64,000 bases of DNA from Cannabis sativa (taxonomy: Eukaryota; Streptophyta; Magnoliopsida; Rosales; Cannabaceae), in the NCBI RefSeq assembly GCF_029168945.1, contig NC_083602.1, positions 50,157,442 through 50,221,441 of the forward strand. The letters are read 5' to 3'. Below are positions 36,067 to 47,500 of this stretch, piece after piece (position 1 is the first letter of the stretch; each line of letters opens with the position of its first letter). The notes under the pieces were generated by a model. The model saw only the letters and a list, made by a program, of their open reading frames with translations, was not told where the DNA came from and searched no databases. Position numbers and translations under genes: made by a program.

Positions 36067-37958
36067 TGTTGGAAATTATTTTACCAGGATCTTAGATCTA
36101 CTCACAAGTATGTTTATTAACATCCTAAATATGAACTTTCTAAAACGATGAAATAAACACATATAAAGTTTAAGAAACCTTACATTGGGTGCAGCGAATA
36201 TAATGACTCCTTCCGTTCAGTATATCTAGCCCTTGATTCCTTTCGTAGCAGAGCATTATCAATATCCGAACTCGGATCTCTTTCTCTCGAATCTTTGATG
36301 CTGAAGCTCCTTTGCTGATGATCTTTCTTCACGATCTTCCTCACTATGATTGAGGTATCACTTGATGTGTGTGGGCACTACTCATACACTAAGGATTTCG
36401 AAATTATCAAGGAAGAAGAGAGAGAGAGTGGTCGCCTAAAGATAGGGAGAGAGAAGGCTCAGCTTTTCCGAATAGAAAAGTCGAAGAAAAGTGTAATTTT
36501 CCTGAAGCCTTCACTATCTATTTATAGCATTCCTACTAGGGTTAGATTTGAATTATATGGCATTAAAATAATGAAAAAATCAGTTTAAATTTCCTACAAA
36601 AGTGGCTGGCCCTAAACTTAGTGGATTGGGCCTTGCTTTTTGCAATTTTGCAATTTTAACACCTTTTGTATCTGATTTTCTCAAAAATGCCAATTTCCTA
36701 ATTCAACCATTTAAATGCCAATTCTAACTATTTAATAACTATAAATAATTATTAAATAATATTGTCATTTATCATATTCATTAATTGAACCATACAAAGT
36801 ATCATAATTAACAAATATGCCCCTATAAACTCTTTCTTTACAATTTCGCCCTTACTTAGTGAAAAATTCACAAATAGACATAGTCTAATTTGAGAATTAT
36901 AATTGATTAATCAAAACCAATTACATGAGTCTTACAAGCAATATTATCTCAACTAGTGGGGGGACCATGGGTCTATATAACCGAGCTTCCAATAAGTAGA
37001 TCAAGAATTTAACACTAAAATTCACTAACTTATTAATTCTTCGTTGAATCCACGCATAGAACTTAGAATTGCACTCTCGCATATAGAATGCTCTATATGT
37101 TCCACCATATAGACACATCATTAGTTATCCATTGTTATAATCCTAATGTGATCAATGATCCTCTATATGAATGATCTACACTGTAAAGGGATTAAATTAC
37201 CGTTACACCCTACAATGTATTTATTCCTTAAAACACTTGACCCCGTATAAATGATATTTCAGCTAATGTGAAATGAGTACTCCACCATTTATGTTCGTTT
37301 GGTCAAGCTCGAAGGAGATCATCCTTTGCTTACTATTCGCCGTATGAAGCTATAGATTCCATGTTTATGATAGCGCTCCCACTCAATTGCACTACCGTGT
37401 TCCCAAAAAGTACGTATCACCCTGACCTAAAAGTAGGCTTAACTAACAAATCAAAGAACACGAATAGCCTTTCAAGATTGAGCCTAATCATATCAGGATT
37501 AAGATCATTTGATCTAGGATCAACTTAGGCGATATTGACTTGAATAGATATTACGGTAAGTTTAATAAATCTAAGTCAAAGTTCAATATCGGTCCCTTCC
37601 GATGCATACTCCATGCATCCAACCTGAGCTTTACTTTAACCAATGCTCTGGAAAGAACATAGTATTTCTCCAAATACAAGTAAACTCTTGTTGTAGATTA
37701 TCATATCAGTAAAACCCTATGTCTGATAAATCTAGGAAACTTTATTCACATAGTCATGTTTACTTTCCAATGTGTTGACGACACAATAAACAGGATCAAG
37801 TATGTGAAAAGGGTTTCAGATGAATTTATCCATTATGTACATATAATCATGAAATAAATCATGTGAACCATGCAACATTAAATGTTATTTCTGATCTATA
37901 TTAATAAGTAAATCTGATTATATTGAAATGAGTTTTATTTAGGGCATAAAACCCAACA
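36067..37958 (-). repeat. 5' LTR of the Copia-derived element
   Basis: This 1,892-bp LTR contains the element's TATA box (CTATAAATAG read on the minus strand, near 36,520). It is homologous to 27,751-29,646. Confidence 0.93.
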
Positions 37959-38390
37959 TTAAGGAGAAGTAAAAAAATGTTATAGTGTGGTTGTGCAACA
38001 AGCCATTTCATGGTCAAGGGGACCAACAATGTACTCTTGCCCGAGAGTCAAGATGAATTAGATCCTCGCATTGGCTCCGAAACTGTATTAGAGCATATGG
38101 AAGAGATCAAGTTAGTAGGAATTTGTGATCAAGATCCAACTAAAGTTATCCGCTTAGGAAAAGGCTTAGGCCCTGATGAAAGGAGCAAAATCATAACCAC
38201 CATCAAAGAGTCAGCAGATGTCTTTACATGGTGCCATGGAGATATGACTAGAATAAGCCCGCATGTCATCACTCATGTTTTGAACGTTAACAAAGGTATG
38301 CCTCCGGTTTAACAAAAGAGGCATCCTTTGGATTCGGTGAAGTCAGATGCCTTGGAAAAGGAGGTGGATAAAATGCTATCGAACACATTT
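37959..38390 (+). pseudogene. Tat-lineage gypsy pol linker and RT N-terminus (fragment)
   Basis: The plus strand encodes ELDPRIGSET, then KVIRLGKGLGPDERSKI and the block SADVFTWCHGDMTRISPHVI. After a stop it reads QKRHPLDSVK and EVDKMLSNTF. These correspond to the stretch between protease and RT in Tat elements (DVFAW.H.DM..I.P.V..H). It continues the protease fragment at 27,505-27,750. On the far side at about 38,390 the strand of the coding sequence flips. Confidence 0.8.
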
Positions 38391-39070
38391 ATGTGTGATT
38401 GTGTTATTCCGTAAAGGTGATGGGTTGGTCCATAAGTTGTGGTCTTTGTGCCAAGAGCTGATTAACTTCCCATATTTCTCCATCATGGTCTAAGTCTTTG
38501 GCGTAGCGCTTCAACTCATTCCTCGTGGTTCCTTCGATGTGTGGCCCTCCTAAGATCATGGCCATCCTTCCATTTGGTCTTGGGGGTTGTCTGGGTGTCA
38601 GATGATGTGGGGGAGGATATGGTCAAAAATGGGTCCACTCTAATTGTATCCAAAGATGACTCTAGGTTACTTGGGATCCTAATAATCTCATCTACCCTAT
38701 TAATATACGTCTTCATGGGGTACTTAAGAGTATCTAGACTTAGAAAATAATTGTCAAACCCCCCTTAGTCCCTCTGGGATATTTGATAGAGATTGGGGGT
38801 ACAAAACACACAGAAGGGATTACTACCTCTTCTGGAGGTGCTAGCTCGAGGAGCATCTTCATCTGGGTATTCAGTGGCAAACCTCTCTACAATCTTCTAT
38901 TTCTCTGTCATAGGGTTGGGATGGTGGTGTGCCCAATCCCCCACTAAGCGTTCATCCTTCTTAACAACTTTTATTATTATCGCAACAATACTAAGGGCAA
39001 TCTGTTCCTTGGCCTCTTTAGAAGCTTGGCTCTAGCCCCTACCACTTACTTACATTGTCAATGCTCTAGA
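38391..39070 (-). pseudogene. Tat-lineage gag C-terminus to protease start (degenerate)
   Basis: The minus strand near 38,390-38,570 reads ILGGPHIEGTTRNELKRYAK and then QLMDQPITFTE. This matches the conserved Tat block (I.GGPH.AGTSR...KRY... and ITFTEED) just before the protease. Upstream to about 39,070 the frame is broken by stops and shifts, with only short open pieces such as 38,516-38,716. Confidence 0.6.
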
Positions 39071-39079
39071 ACCCAACAA

Positions 39080-40840
39080 TTAGCCCGTGTTCACGAAGTA
39101 GTTTCGTGGTGACCCCACGCTTTCAACTTTCAGCTCCTCGTCAGAGAAAAAGCTGTACTGGGCCACTTTCTTCTTTAATTCTTCATTCTCTAGAGTTTGG
39201 GGAATAGTTCTGCCAGAAATAAAACAAAGAAACTTTGGTCAGTGGCCAAATCGAATAGATTGCAAAAGGAGGAAGAAAAGGGAAAAGAGCGCATACTCAG
39301 GATTTTGAAATCCAAAGGAAGATTTGGCCCCCACCTCACCGAGAAACTGTGGAGAAGAACTAGTATTCTCAGAGGTCTAGAGAATGCAACGTATGAGTGG
39401 TAAGATAATGTACATCTGCGTACTTCTCCAGCTTTTAAAATCCTACCTTTCTTGCTGTTTGTACACATGGGTTTGGGTTTTACACCGTAAAAATATAATA
39501 TCTCCTCTGGATTGGAAACTTCAAACTTCCAGATCTTGTAAAAAAACATGCCCTCTAGATAAAAGCTTGTAGGTCAAAGGAATTAGTTAGAACAAAGCTA
39601 TTCCAACTTTAGCGTAGATATTTGTGTAGTATGATCTAAGAGGCAGGTATGCGCTGCTCACGATATTGGCCTAACTCCAAGCGTTGAACTTGTCGGTGCT
39701 CTAGGAGGCCGACTCTTCCGCCACTAACAAGCTATGCCACATTAGTCCAGGAATGTTACGGACTCCCAACTCAGTGGCATACAATTCCATCCTCCAATAG
39801 GACTTGAAACTATTGGCCTTCTGATCCATTTCCTAGATGGAGTCATTGTAAATAACAGGTGCGGAGGGTGAAGCTTTGGCTTTCCCCCTTTGCTTTGTTT
39901 TTTCTGCCTCCCCAATTGGGATGGCCTTGGGAACTAGGTCCTATTGAATCTCTTCCGCAGATGCTGCAGTCTGTGCATCCTTAACATCCACCGCCTTGAG
40001 ACTGAACTCGTCATTCAAATCAGTCACTAGAAAAGGAAAAGAAAGGAAAAACGAAACAATTAAATACCCAATATCCTAAGGACCGTTGGGTATTGGGGAA
40101 GGCCTCCCCTAAAATTTCTTGGAGAGGTCACCACCAGACCCATCACACACAAAGCTCCTGCAGATTGAGAAATTCCCCAAAAATTAAGTCCATTCAGAGT
40201 CTTGACAACTCTAAATGAGTAAATAGAATTAAAACTAGCCCAGAATCCACTAAATATCTACCCTACCTAGTTTGGATTCTAACACCTATTTTCGAGAAAC
40301 ATGCAAATACGTTTATGACTCGACATTTGCAACCCTAATTGTTTCACTACTACACAACATCTTAAAATTTTTCTCTAAGCAGTCACATGCAAGTGTTTAC
40401 AGAACAAAGCTTAAAAAATGCAATTTTTTTCCTAGCATAAAATCAAAAAAATATCAACAAGTTTTGAAACACTGACTTGTAACGTGATTCGAAGGGAAAA
40501 TATAGTTGTTGGGAGTGATTCAAGAACTGTGCGTCCAGTTGATGATTCTGTCAAAGCTTGATTTTATGATGAATTCTTCATCTAAGTGGGGGTAGGCTGT
40601 ATTAAAAGCGAGGGAGCAAAGCGTACGGGAAAAACTGTGTTCTGACTTGCGGCAAACAATTTGTGAGAATGTAGGAGGTCTCATACATTCACAAGTGGAA
40701 GTTTGGGGAAGAAAGTTGAGGTTTTTAGGTTTGGGTTTTAGAAAGAAATGGCTCTGGTTTAAATTTCTTGAGAATGAGGGGAATTTGGAAGTTTGATCTG
40801 GTAAAGAGAAGAAAATGACTTGCCTTGGGCTTATTTATAG
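39080..40840 (-). pseudogene. Possible antisense-gene remnant of a Tat element, with its promoter
   Basis: Open minus-strand pieces (for example 39,190-39,549 and a charged stretch at about 39,830-40,020 including FSLKAVDVKDAQTAAS) lie downstream of a minus-strand TATA box (CTATAAATAA, 40,831-40,840) and a leader-like segment. To the right is a plus-oriented LTR. Tat-lineage elements are known to carry an antisense gene between pol and the 3' LTR, and this position fits. I do not recognise the protein itself. Confidence 0.35.
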
Positions 40841-41271
40841 TCAAGGCGAGTCCATGTTATTTGATTTGAACGATCTAGATCATCCCCTTAGAAACATAAG
40901 TTGATCTGATGGCTCGGGAGTTGAAAAGGTAGCATTCAATTTCCCTCGTCAAAATTAAGGCCTTTATTTTTCATCATCACCTACCTCGGGCCCAATGTGC
41001 ATTACAAGATTTTCATGTTAATAATCCTGCTGTCAGTTGGGTTTCTCAGGAAAAACAAGCCTTTTGTAGGCGTGTGTTGACTACAAGCTCATTAAAGACA
41101 CGATACACGTGCAATACCAGTTGCACCCTACACAAGACTTTTTGACCCTTCAATTGTTGAAGGCCAAATGGGAAGGATGATTTAGTATTCTTGAAAGTCA
41201 CCCACGTGTCACGGATACACTTTGATGATCTAGAAGAAGGTTGCAAGCTTCTGCAACTTAAGAGGTCCCAA

Positions 41272-42224
41272 AAGCTTGGAGGGTAAATGTTATTCGTGTT
41301 TCAGGATGAGGAACACGTGGCATAAAATGAGAAGCACAACCTTAAATAGTCCCTAATTAAGTCCCCATAATTAGGTAAGGTCACAAAGAAGCTATACGAG
41401 TCTGAAAGAAGACTAAGCTGGAGAGCTACTCAGAGATTTGACCCACAACATACCTACATCCGAGACCCGAAGGCCCTATTGTCTCTTCGAAACCTAGAAA
41501 AGACTAAGCTAATTATTTGTCTAAGAGACACCTAGAGGGCACTCAAAGAGTTTAACACGGACACCAATCGTTCGGAGAAATCTGAACGTCTATCAAGAAG
41601 AGAGACCCAATCGCTCCAGCAACGGTTATACCTTTTCTAACACAAGATTAGATCTTGTCTCATGTGTCAGACTATGGTAGTGCGCACACCCCACCTCTGA
41701 ATATACCTTTTTGCTTGACAGTTTGTCTAGGTGTCTCCTTTTCAAGGTGAACCTTTAGGCGACACGTGTCCAATACCAACAATGGTCCCCAATATCCAAC
41801 TACCTCTCCATACGAGCAAGAACCTTTTGGGGGCCTAACAATTAATTCTTTACATGTATTTTACCCCAATAGTGAGCTTTTTGTAAAAATCCTAAGAGGG
41901 TCATGGGTATGTCCATACTCGCAATTTAGCCTATAAATACCCCTTGATTTTCATACAAAGAGGGGATCAGAAAAAAGAGGGTTGAAGCTTTGCCAAAATT
42001 ATTCTAAGCTTTCTTCTTCTTCAAGATTAACCAAGAGAGCAGATTTAGAGTTTTCTTGTAACAACACTATAAAATATATACAAGCCTCATAAGGATAATA
42101 AAATGACTCGTGGACTAGGGCTCATTAATGTCTGAACTACGTAAAACTCTCCGTCTATTTTACATACTGCATTTATTATTTCTTAAGCACTATTTTAATT
42201 AGTTTTCAAAAATCTCGATAAACA
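41272..42224 (+). mobile_element. Polypurine tract and 3' LTR of a Tat-like gypsy
   Basis: AAGCTTGGAGGGTAAA (to 41,287) is a polypurine tract. The LTR then starts TGTTATTCGTG at 41,288, contains GAACACGTGGCA and the TATA box CTATAAATAC (41,931), and has the typical R-U5 text TCGTGGACTAGGGCTCATT. It probably ends CTCGATAAACA at 42,224. The TGTTAT...ACACGTGGC start is shared with the LTRs at 21,824, 25,365 and 59,415, so all belong to related families. The right end is a best guess. Confidence 0.6.
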
Positions 42225-42341
42225 GATAGATATGAGACGGTGATATGATACTCTAAAATCTCTCTAAATAGTACTATTTGTTCTCTCCTAAAATATCTAT
42301 AAAGATTTGTATGTACTATACTGTTATGTTCATTCTCTCTC
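42225..42341 (+). mobile_element. Helitron-family fragment left of the gypsy element
   Basis: ATGAGACGGTGATATGATAC resembles AATGAGACGGTGACATAGTA at about 10,781 in the Helitron-like cluster. The sequence is split by the gypsy insertion and probably continues at 51,168. Confidence 0.4.
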
Positions 42342-44338
42342 TGTAAAGACCGCTTAGTTTTAATTTGGAGATTAGCAGATAATTAAGGCTTGATTATGAA
42401 AATTATTTATTAGTATTGAATTAATTATTTAGTTGAATTCAGAATGCATTTTATATGCCTTTTATAGAAATTTCATAATTTTGCATGTTTTGTGTCCGAC
42501 AACATTGGAACGTGGTGTATGGCTATTAGAATCACATCCTAGTATTTTTAGTATAGCGGGACAATAAAGTTAGACATTAGGAATGACGGGATTGGTCGGG
42601 ATTTAAGAATTTCCCAAAATACCTCGTAGTGATCTTTTATGCCTTTTAGTGACCATTTTGGCCCATTAGCTCTTTGTCTTTTATGAGTTTTATTAGACTT
42701 ATTTAAATCAGATTTTTAGTTATGTATAAGCTGATATTACCCTTGATTAACTAAGGTATTATTTCATTTTTATAAAATAAGGAAAAGTGAGTTGAAAAAC
42801 TAGAAACTCTCTCTCTTTCACCCTCTCTCTTTCTCGAAAATCCTAGGGCAGCTAGGGTTGGTGTTCTTCATCTTTTTTCCTTTGATTCTCAACTGGTTGT
42901 AGTAGTCTCAAGCAAAGGTATAATCTCTTTAACTCCTATTCTTGTTTTCTTGAATTTTAAGAAAATGGTATTTTGCTTGAATTAGAGTTTTGTGTTCTGT
43001 AGTGGCTTGTTTGGGTTAGTTTTCTGGAGTTTAAATATGTTTAGAAATGTTGTTTGGGGCATGGATTAAGGGCTGTTAGTGAATTTAACCAAGCTTTGAG
43101 TTTTAGAACTCAAACTTGGACCTTTAATGGTGAAATTCAAATCTGAGCTTTGATTGTTGTTTTGCTGCTTGGAATATGTTTATTGGGGTATAATATGCAG
43201 GTCTGGAAAGTTTGGTTGGGTTTGGAAACGATTTGCTTAGGGTATGAATTTTTGTTGGTTTTTTGGGTAAAATCTGTTACTTGGATTTTGCAGCAGGGGG
43301 GAAACTCGTTTTTTAGCTTGTCGTTTTGCGTCTGTTTCAGGTTTCTGGTTGGTTGGTGTCCTGCTAGTTTGAGATATTGCCATATTAAGTTGCTGTAGAT
43401 AAGGTTTTGGTTTAAAACCTAGGTCCCGATTGTGATTTAGCGTTTCACTTATCCTCGTGGTTATCGATGTGATTTAGGAGCCTGTAATTCGCCGAGCAGT
43501 TGTTCCACTCGGGTGGGCCGACACACTTGAATTCGGAATTAAGGTAAGAGTAGTATAATGTCATGCATATGTGATTACATGTTTAGCGTACATGTTAGTT
43601 TCCATCAGAATAACATATCAGGGTATCGGTGAGGTTTACATAGAGTTGCACCGAGATACCAACAAATATATGTTAGGCAAATCTATAGCCATCAGATTAG
43701 CATATCAGGGCAATAATGAGGTGTACATAGAGTTGCACCGAGATGCCAATAAATATATGATAGGCTATCAAATAGTATGAATTATCTGCTACCACATCAA
43801 TACGACTAGAGTACTGAGTATAGGCTGGATTCGCAGTTAGTCATACTTTGCCGAGAACGTTCCTCACTCAGTTAGGGTTATGGTGGGGTGTATGAGCACC
43901 TGATTATAACCCGAGATATTAGTATGTTTGATGTTATGCTTTTCTTACTGAGTCTGTTGACTCACAGTTGCTATTTCTATGTGTAGGTAAGGGCAATGCT
44001 AAAGTTGAGCAGCCGTGAGAGCGAGCAGATGAAGATTGTACATGTCGGGGAGGTTAGGCCTGGAGCGTACGATCTTTGGGACATTGAGGCTTTTGCTGTA
44101 TAGTCGTTGGGCGACAAACTTTTGTTTATGTATATAGTAAACTTTAAAAATTATTTTGTAAACGGGATCCCAGAATTTTATATATGTAATAGAATTTTAT
44201 ATATGTAATACTTTAAGTTTCTAATTAAATAAGCAAATTTTAATTATTCACGATTTTCAATAACCTCGTTGATTAGCAACGAGCTTCACAGTACGTTTAA
44301 AATCATGTTAACACGCCTATGCTAGTTAGGGTGTTACA
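42342..44338 (+). repeat. 5' LTR of the chromovirus element
   Basis: This 1,997-bp LTR holds a short CT tract at about 42,807-42,835 and an 87-bp repeat in two copies (43,603-43,776). Compared with the 3' LTR it lacks about 16 bp near 42,650. Confidence 0.92.
43603..43776. repeat. Two-copy 87-bp tandem repeat in the 5' LTR
   Basis: Both units begin CATCAG and contain ATAGAGTTGCACCGAGAT. The same array recurs in the 3' LTR at 50,450-50,623. Confidence 0.9.
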
Positions 44339-44841
44339 ATTTGGTATCAGAGTCGCCAGGTTGTCTTCCGAAGATCGTCATGACATGTACAATCATCATC
44401 AACAGTCACCTCATTTCACGATTCAGTAAGCTTTTATTGCTTTAGTAGTTTATTTTCTATAGTATGATCTAAGAAATGCCTGTTAGGAAACATGGTAGCC
44501 TGATAGTAGAATAGGTGCATGTTACTAATTTCCAAATAAGCAGCATTAATAGGTAATTCTTGATCGCGATCTGACTAGACTAGTTGGTAGTTTACGGGCT
44601 GTTATAGTAGTATGGACGCCAGGAAAAATACCAAGAGTTAGGGTAACTCGGTCAAATTCAGTGGCGGCCAGGGAGTTTTGTATTCCCCTAAATGATGTGG
44701 CAGAAGTAGAGGCCTTAGAAGCAGGGCACATGGTCGGGGTGATGTTAACCCACCACAGACTACCCAAGCTGCCCATGATTGGGAAAATCGGTTCGTAGTG
44801 ATGCAAGCCAGGATCAATGAGCACGATGAAAGATTCGGCGG

Positions 44842-45669
44842 TTGAGACAGCAGGGTGCTTCTAAAGTTCTTGTTCCAAAAATACCAGTGGCACCTGCCCC
44901 TGCATTGCAAGCCGAACCTCTAGTTGCAGTGAACCGAATGGAATCCCTGTATGAAAGGCTCTGTAAGCAAGCACCTCCAGTTTTCCTGGGAGGTTCTGAT
45001 GTTATGAAAGCCGACCACTGGCTAACAGTGATTACCAGAATCTTAAACTTTATGGGCGTCACCGGTAATGATAGGGTGGCCTGTGCCACATTCCAATTTT
45101 AAGAGGACGCTCTAGTATGGTGGGACATGGTGTTCCTAACTCATGACGTTACAACAATGACCTGGGAAAAGTTCCAGGAACTTTTCAATGCTAAGTATTA
45201 CAATGAAGCAGTTAGAAGTGCTAAGAGAAAAGAATTCACTCATTTGACTCAGAAAGAAAATATGAGTGTTACTGAGTATACAACGCAATTTGACCGTTTG
45301 GGGAGGTTGGCCTCGGGAATTGTGCCAACTGACTTCAGTAAGACAGAAAAATACATGGATGGGTTAAATGCAAAGATCAGGCACGATCTAATGATTACTA
45401 CTGACGACAAAACCACTTATGCTGAAATGGTGGATAAGGCACTGTGAGCTGAGGGTGTAGTGGGATGTATGATTGAGTCTGGTGGGACTCCAGTTGTTGG
45501 CGGGGCTCCTACCCCTCCTGCATCAGGTTTTAGCAGGGGCGATAGTAGTTCGGCCATAGATCAAAAAAGAAAGGCATCCACTGCAGCCAGTGGCTCAGGT
45601 CAAAACAAGAGGTTCTGGGGGAACCACGGTCGAGGCAATCACCAGAGTGGCACTAAAACCCGATACACT
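44842..45669 (+). pseudogene. Chromovirus gag (broken)
   Basis: The capsid-type region includes MESLYERLCKQAPPVFLGG, DALVWWDMV and the TWEKFQELFNAKYY block of the retrotransposon gag family. Stops interrupt it at 45,100 (between ATFQF and EDALVWW), 45,446 and 45,670. The nucleocapsid zinc knuckle CFQCGMPGHYKSDC follows in an open frame at about 45,728-45,769. In a working element gag forms the particle and packages RNA. Confidence 0.85.
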
Positions 45670-45741
45670 TAGCCAGAGTGCCCCAGTTGTAAAAAGCACC
45701 ATCTGGGGGAGTGTAAAGGGCAGGGGTGCTTTCAGTGTGGC

Positions 45742-46340
45742 ATGCCAGGGCATTACAAGAGTGATTGTCCCCAGCTCAGAACTGAGGCACCAAAGACTGC
45801 AGCTAAACCCACTCCAGCTAGGGTGTTCGCGATAACCCAGGCTGATGCAGAAGCCAGCCCTTCAGTGGTAGCAGGTCAGCTCTCGGTCAACAACTCTTAT
45901 TTCTCTGTGTTGTTTGACTCTGGGGCCACTCATTCTTATGTGGCGGCCAGAATTTTTAGTAAATTGGATAGACCGCATGATAGTTATGAGACAGGGTTTG
46001 GAACCCTACTGCCTGGCGGAGAGTTAGTTATCTCCAAAAGGTGGATTAGGTCCATGCCAATCGAATAGAAGATTGAGAGTTGAATGCTAATTTGATAGAG
46101 ATGAATTTAGTGGATTTTGATATTATACTGGGAATGGATTTCTTGTCCAAGTACTCAGCCAGTATTGACTGTAAGAGGAAGATGGTAATCTTCCAACCTG
46201 AAGGTGAAGAACCATTTGTTTTTGTCGGTTCGGTTCAGGGAACTCGGATCCCAGTAATTTCAGTGTTAACAGCTAGGGAATTGTTACGAGCGGGATGTCT
46301 TGGGTTTTTAAGCCGTTGTATTGGATACCACTTGGCCTGA
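45742..46340 (+). pseudogene. Chromovirus aspartic protease (broken)
   Basis: The active-site motif FDSGATHSYVA is intact near residue 55 of the first open piece, and GMDFLSKYSASIDC lies in the second piece after stops at 46,066 and 46,081. Downstream, the linker towards RT is shifted in frame. Confidence 0.8.
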
Positions 46341-47500
46341 CTCTGTTCGGCCAGAAGACATCAAGGTGGTTCGGGAATTTCTAGATGTTTTCCCGACGAA
46401 CTTCCGGGTTTACCACCTCAGAGGGAAATTGAGTTTGTTAATCATTTGGCATCTGGAGTAGAACCGATTTCTAAGACCACTTTCAGAATGGTTCCAGCAA
46501 AACTTAAAGAATTGAGAATTCAACCTCAGGGGGAAAACAGTCTTTTCAAAGATGGATCTCCGATCGGGCTATCATCAGTTGAGAATCTGAGAGGAGGACA
46601 TTCCAAAGATAGCTTTCCGCACTAGGTATGGACATTATGGAATTTTTGGTTGTGTCTTTTAAATTGACCAATGCTTCTGCATCTTTCATGGATCTGATGA
46701 ATAGGGTATTCAAGGATTTCCTCGATATTTGTGTTATTGTATTTATCGACGACATCCTTGTGTGCTCACAATCAGAAGAGGAACATGAACAACATCTTCA
46801 GATGGTTTTGCAACGACTTTGAGAACACAAGTTATATGCCAAATTCAAGAAGTGCAAATTTTGGCTATCTCAGGTGTCCTTCCTTGGGCACATTGTTAGC
46901 AAAGATGGGATCAAGATGGATCCGAGAAAGATAGAATCCGTTAGAGATTGGCCGAGACCAAAAACAGTGACAGAAGTTAAAAACTTCTTGGGTCTGGCTG
47001 GATATTATTGTCGGTTCGTTGAAGGGTTTTCTAAAATTTCAACACCCTTAACCGAGCTCACAAAAAAAGAATCAGCATTTGTATGGACGAATAAGTGTGA
47101 ATCAAGTTTTCAGGAGCTGAAGCAGAGGTTAATTACAGCTCCAGTGTTAGCTCTGCCTTCTAACAAAGAGAAGTTTGTAGTTTATTGTGATGCATCCAGA
47201 CAGGGTCTGGGGTGTGTTCTGATACAAGCCAATCGAGTTATTGCATATGCCTCCCGTCAATTGAAAGATTATGAACAGCGATACCCAACTCATGACCTAG
47301 AACTTGCCGCAGTAGTGTTTGCTTTAAAGATTTGGCGGCATTATCTCTATGGAGAGATATGTAAAATCTATACCGATCATAAAAGTCTCAAATATTTCTT
47401 TACTCAGAAAGATTTGAATATGAGACACAGGCGTTGGTTAGAGTTGGTTAATGATTACGATTGTGAGATCCTTTACCATCCTGGGATAGCCAATGTAGTG
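46340..47500 (+). pseudogene. Chromovirus RT and RNase H (broken, partly deleted)
   Basis: The RT N-terminal part is heavily damaged. The linker ends abruptly near 46,530, where text resembling the middle of RT (DLRSGYHQLRI) begins, so a segment is missing. The catalytic block is present as [16 protein letters not shown] (46,730-46,780). From 46,874 an open frame carries [11 protein letters not shown], then the RNase H region ([38 protein letters not shown] and ADALSRK). Confidence 0.85.

Larger units (their letters stand above)
27751..37958 (-). mobile_element. Full-length, coding-degenerate Copia-derived element (10.2 kb)
   Basis: Perfect TTAAG duplications (27,746-27,750 and 37,959-37,963) enclose two LTRs of about 1.89 kb in direct orientation. 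The primer-binding site at 36,051-36,066 and the polypurine tract at 29,647-29,661 place the element on the minus strand. The 6.4-kb interior has no long open frame but keeps decayed Copia pol at about 30,150-30,480. The part next to the 5' LTR (about 32,880-36,050) is extremely AT-rich and non-coding. Long LTRs and the residual pol motifs suggest an Angela/BARE-like origin. Movement would have needed proteins supplied in trans. Confidence 0.92.
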
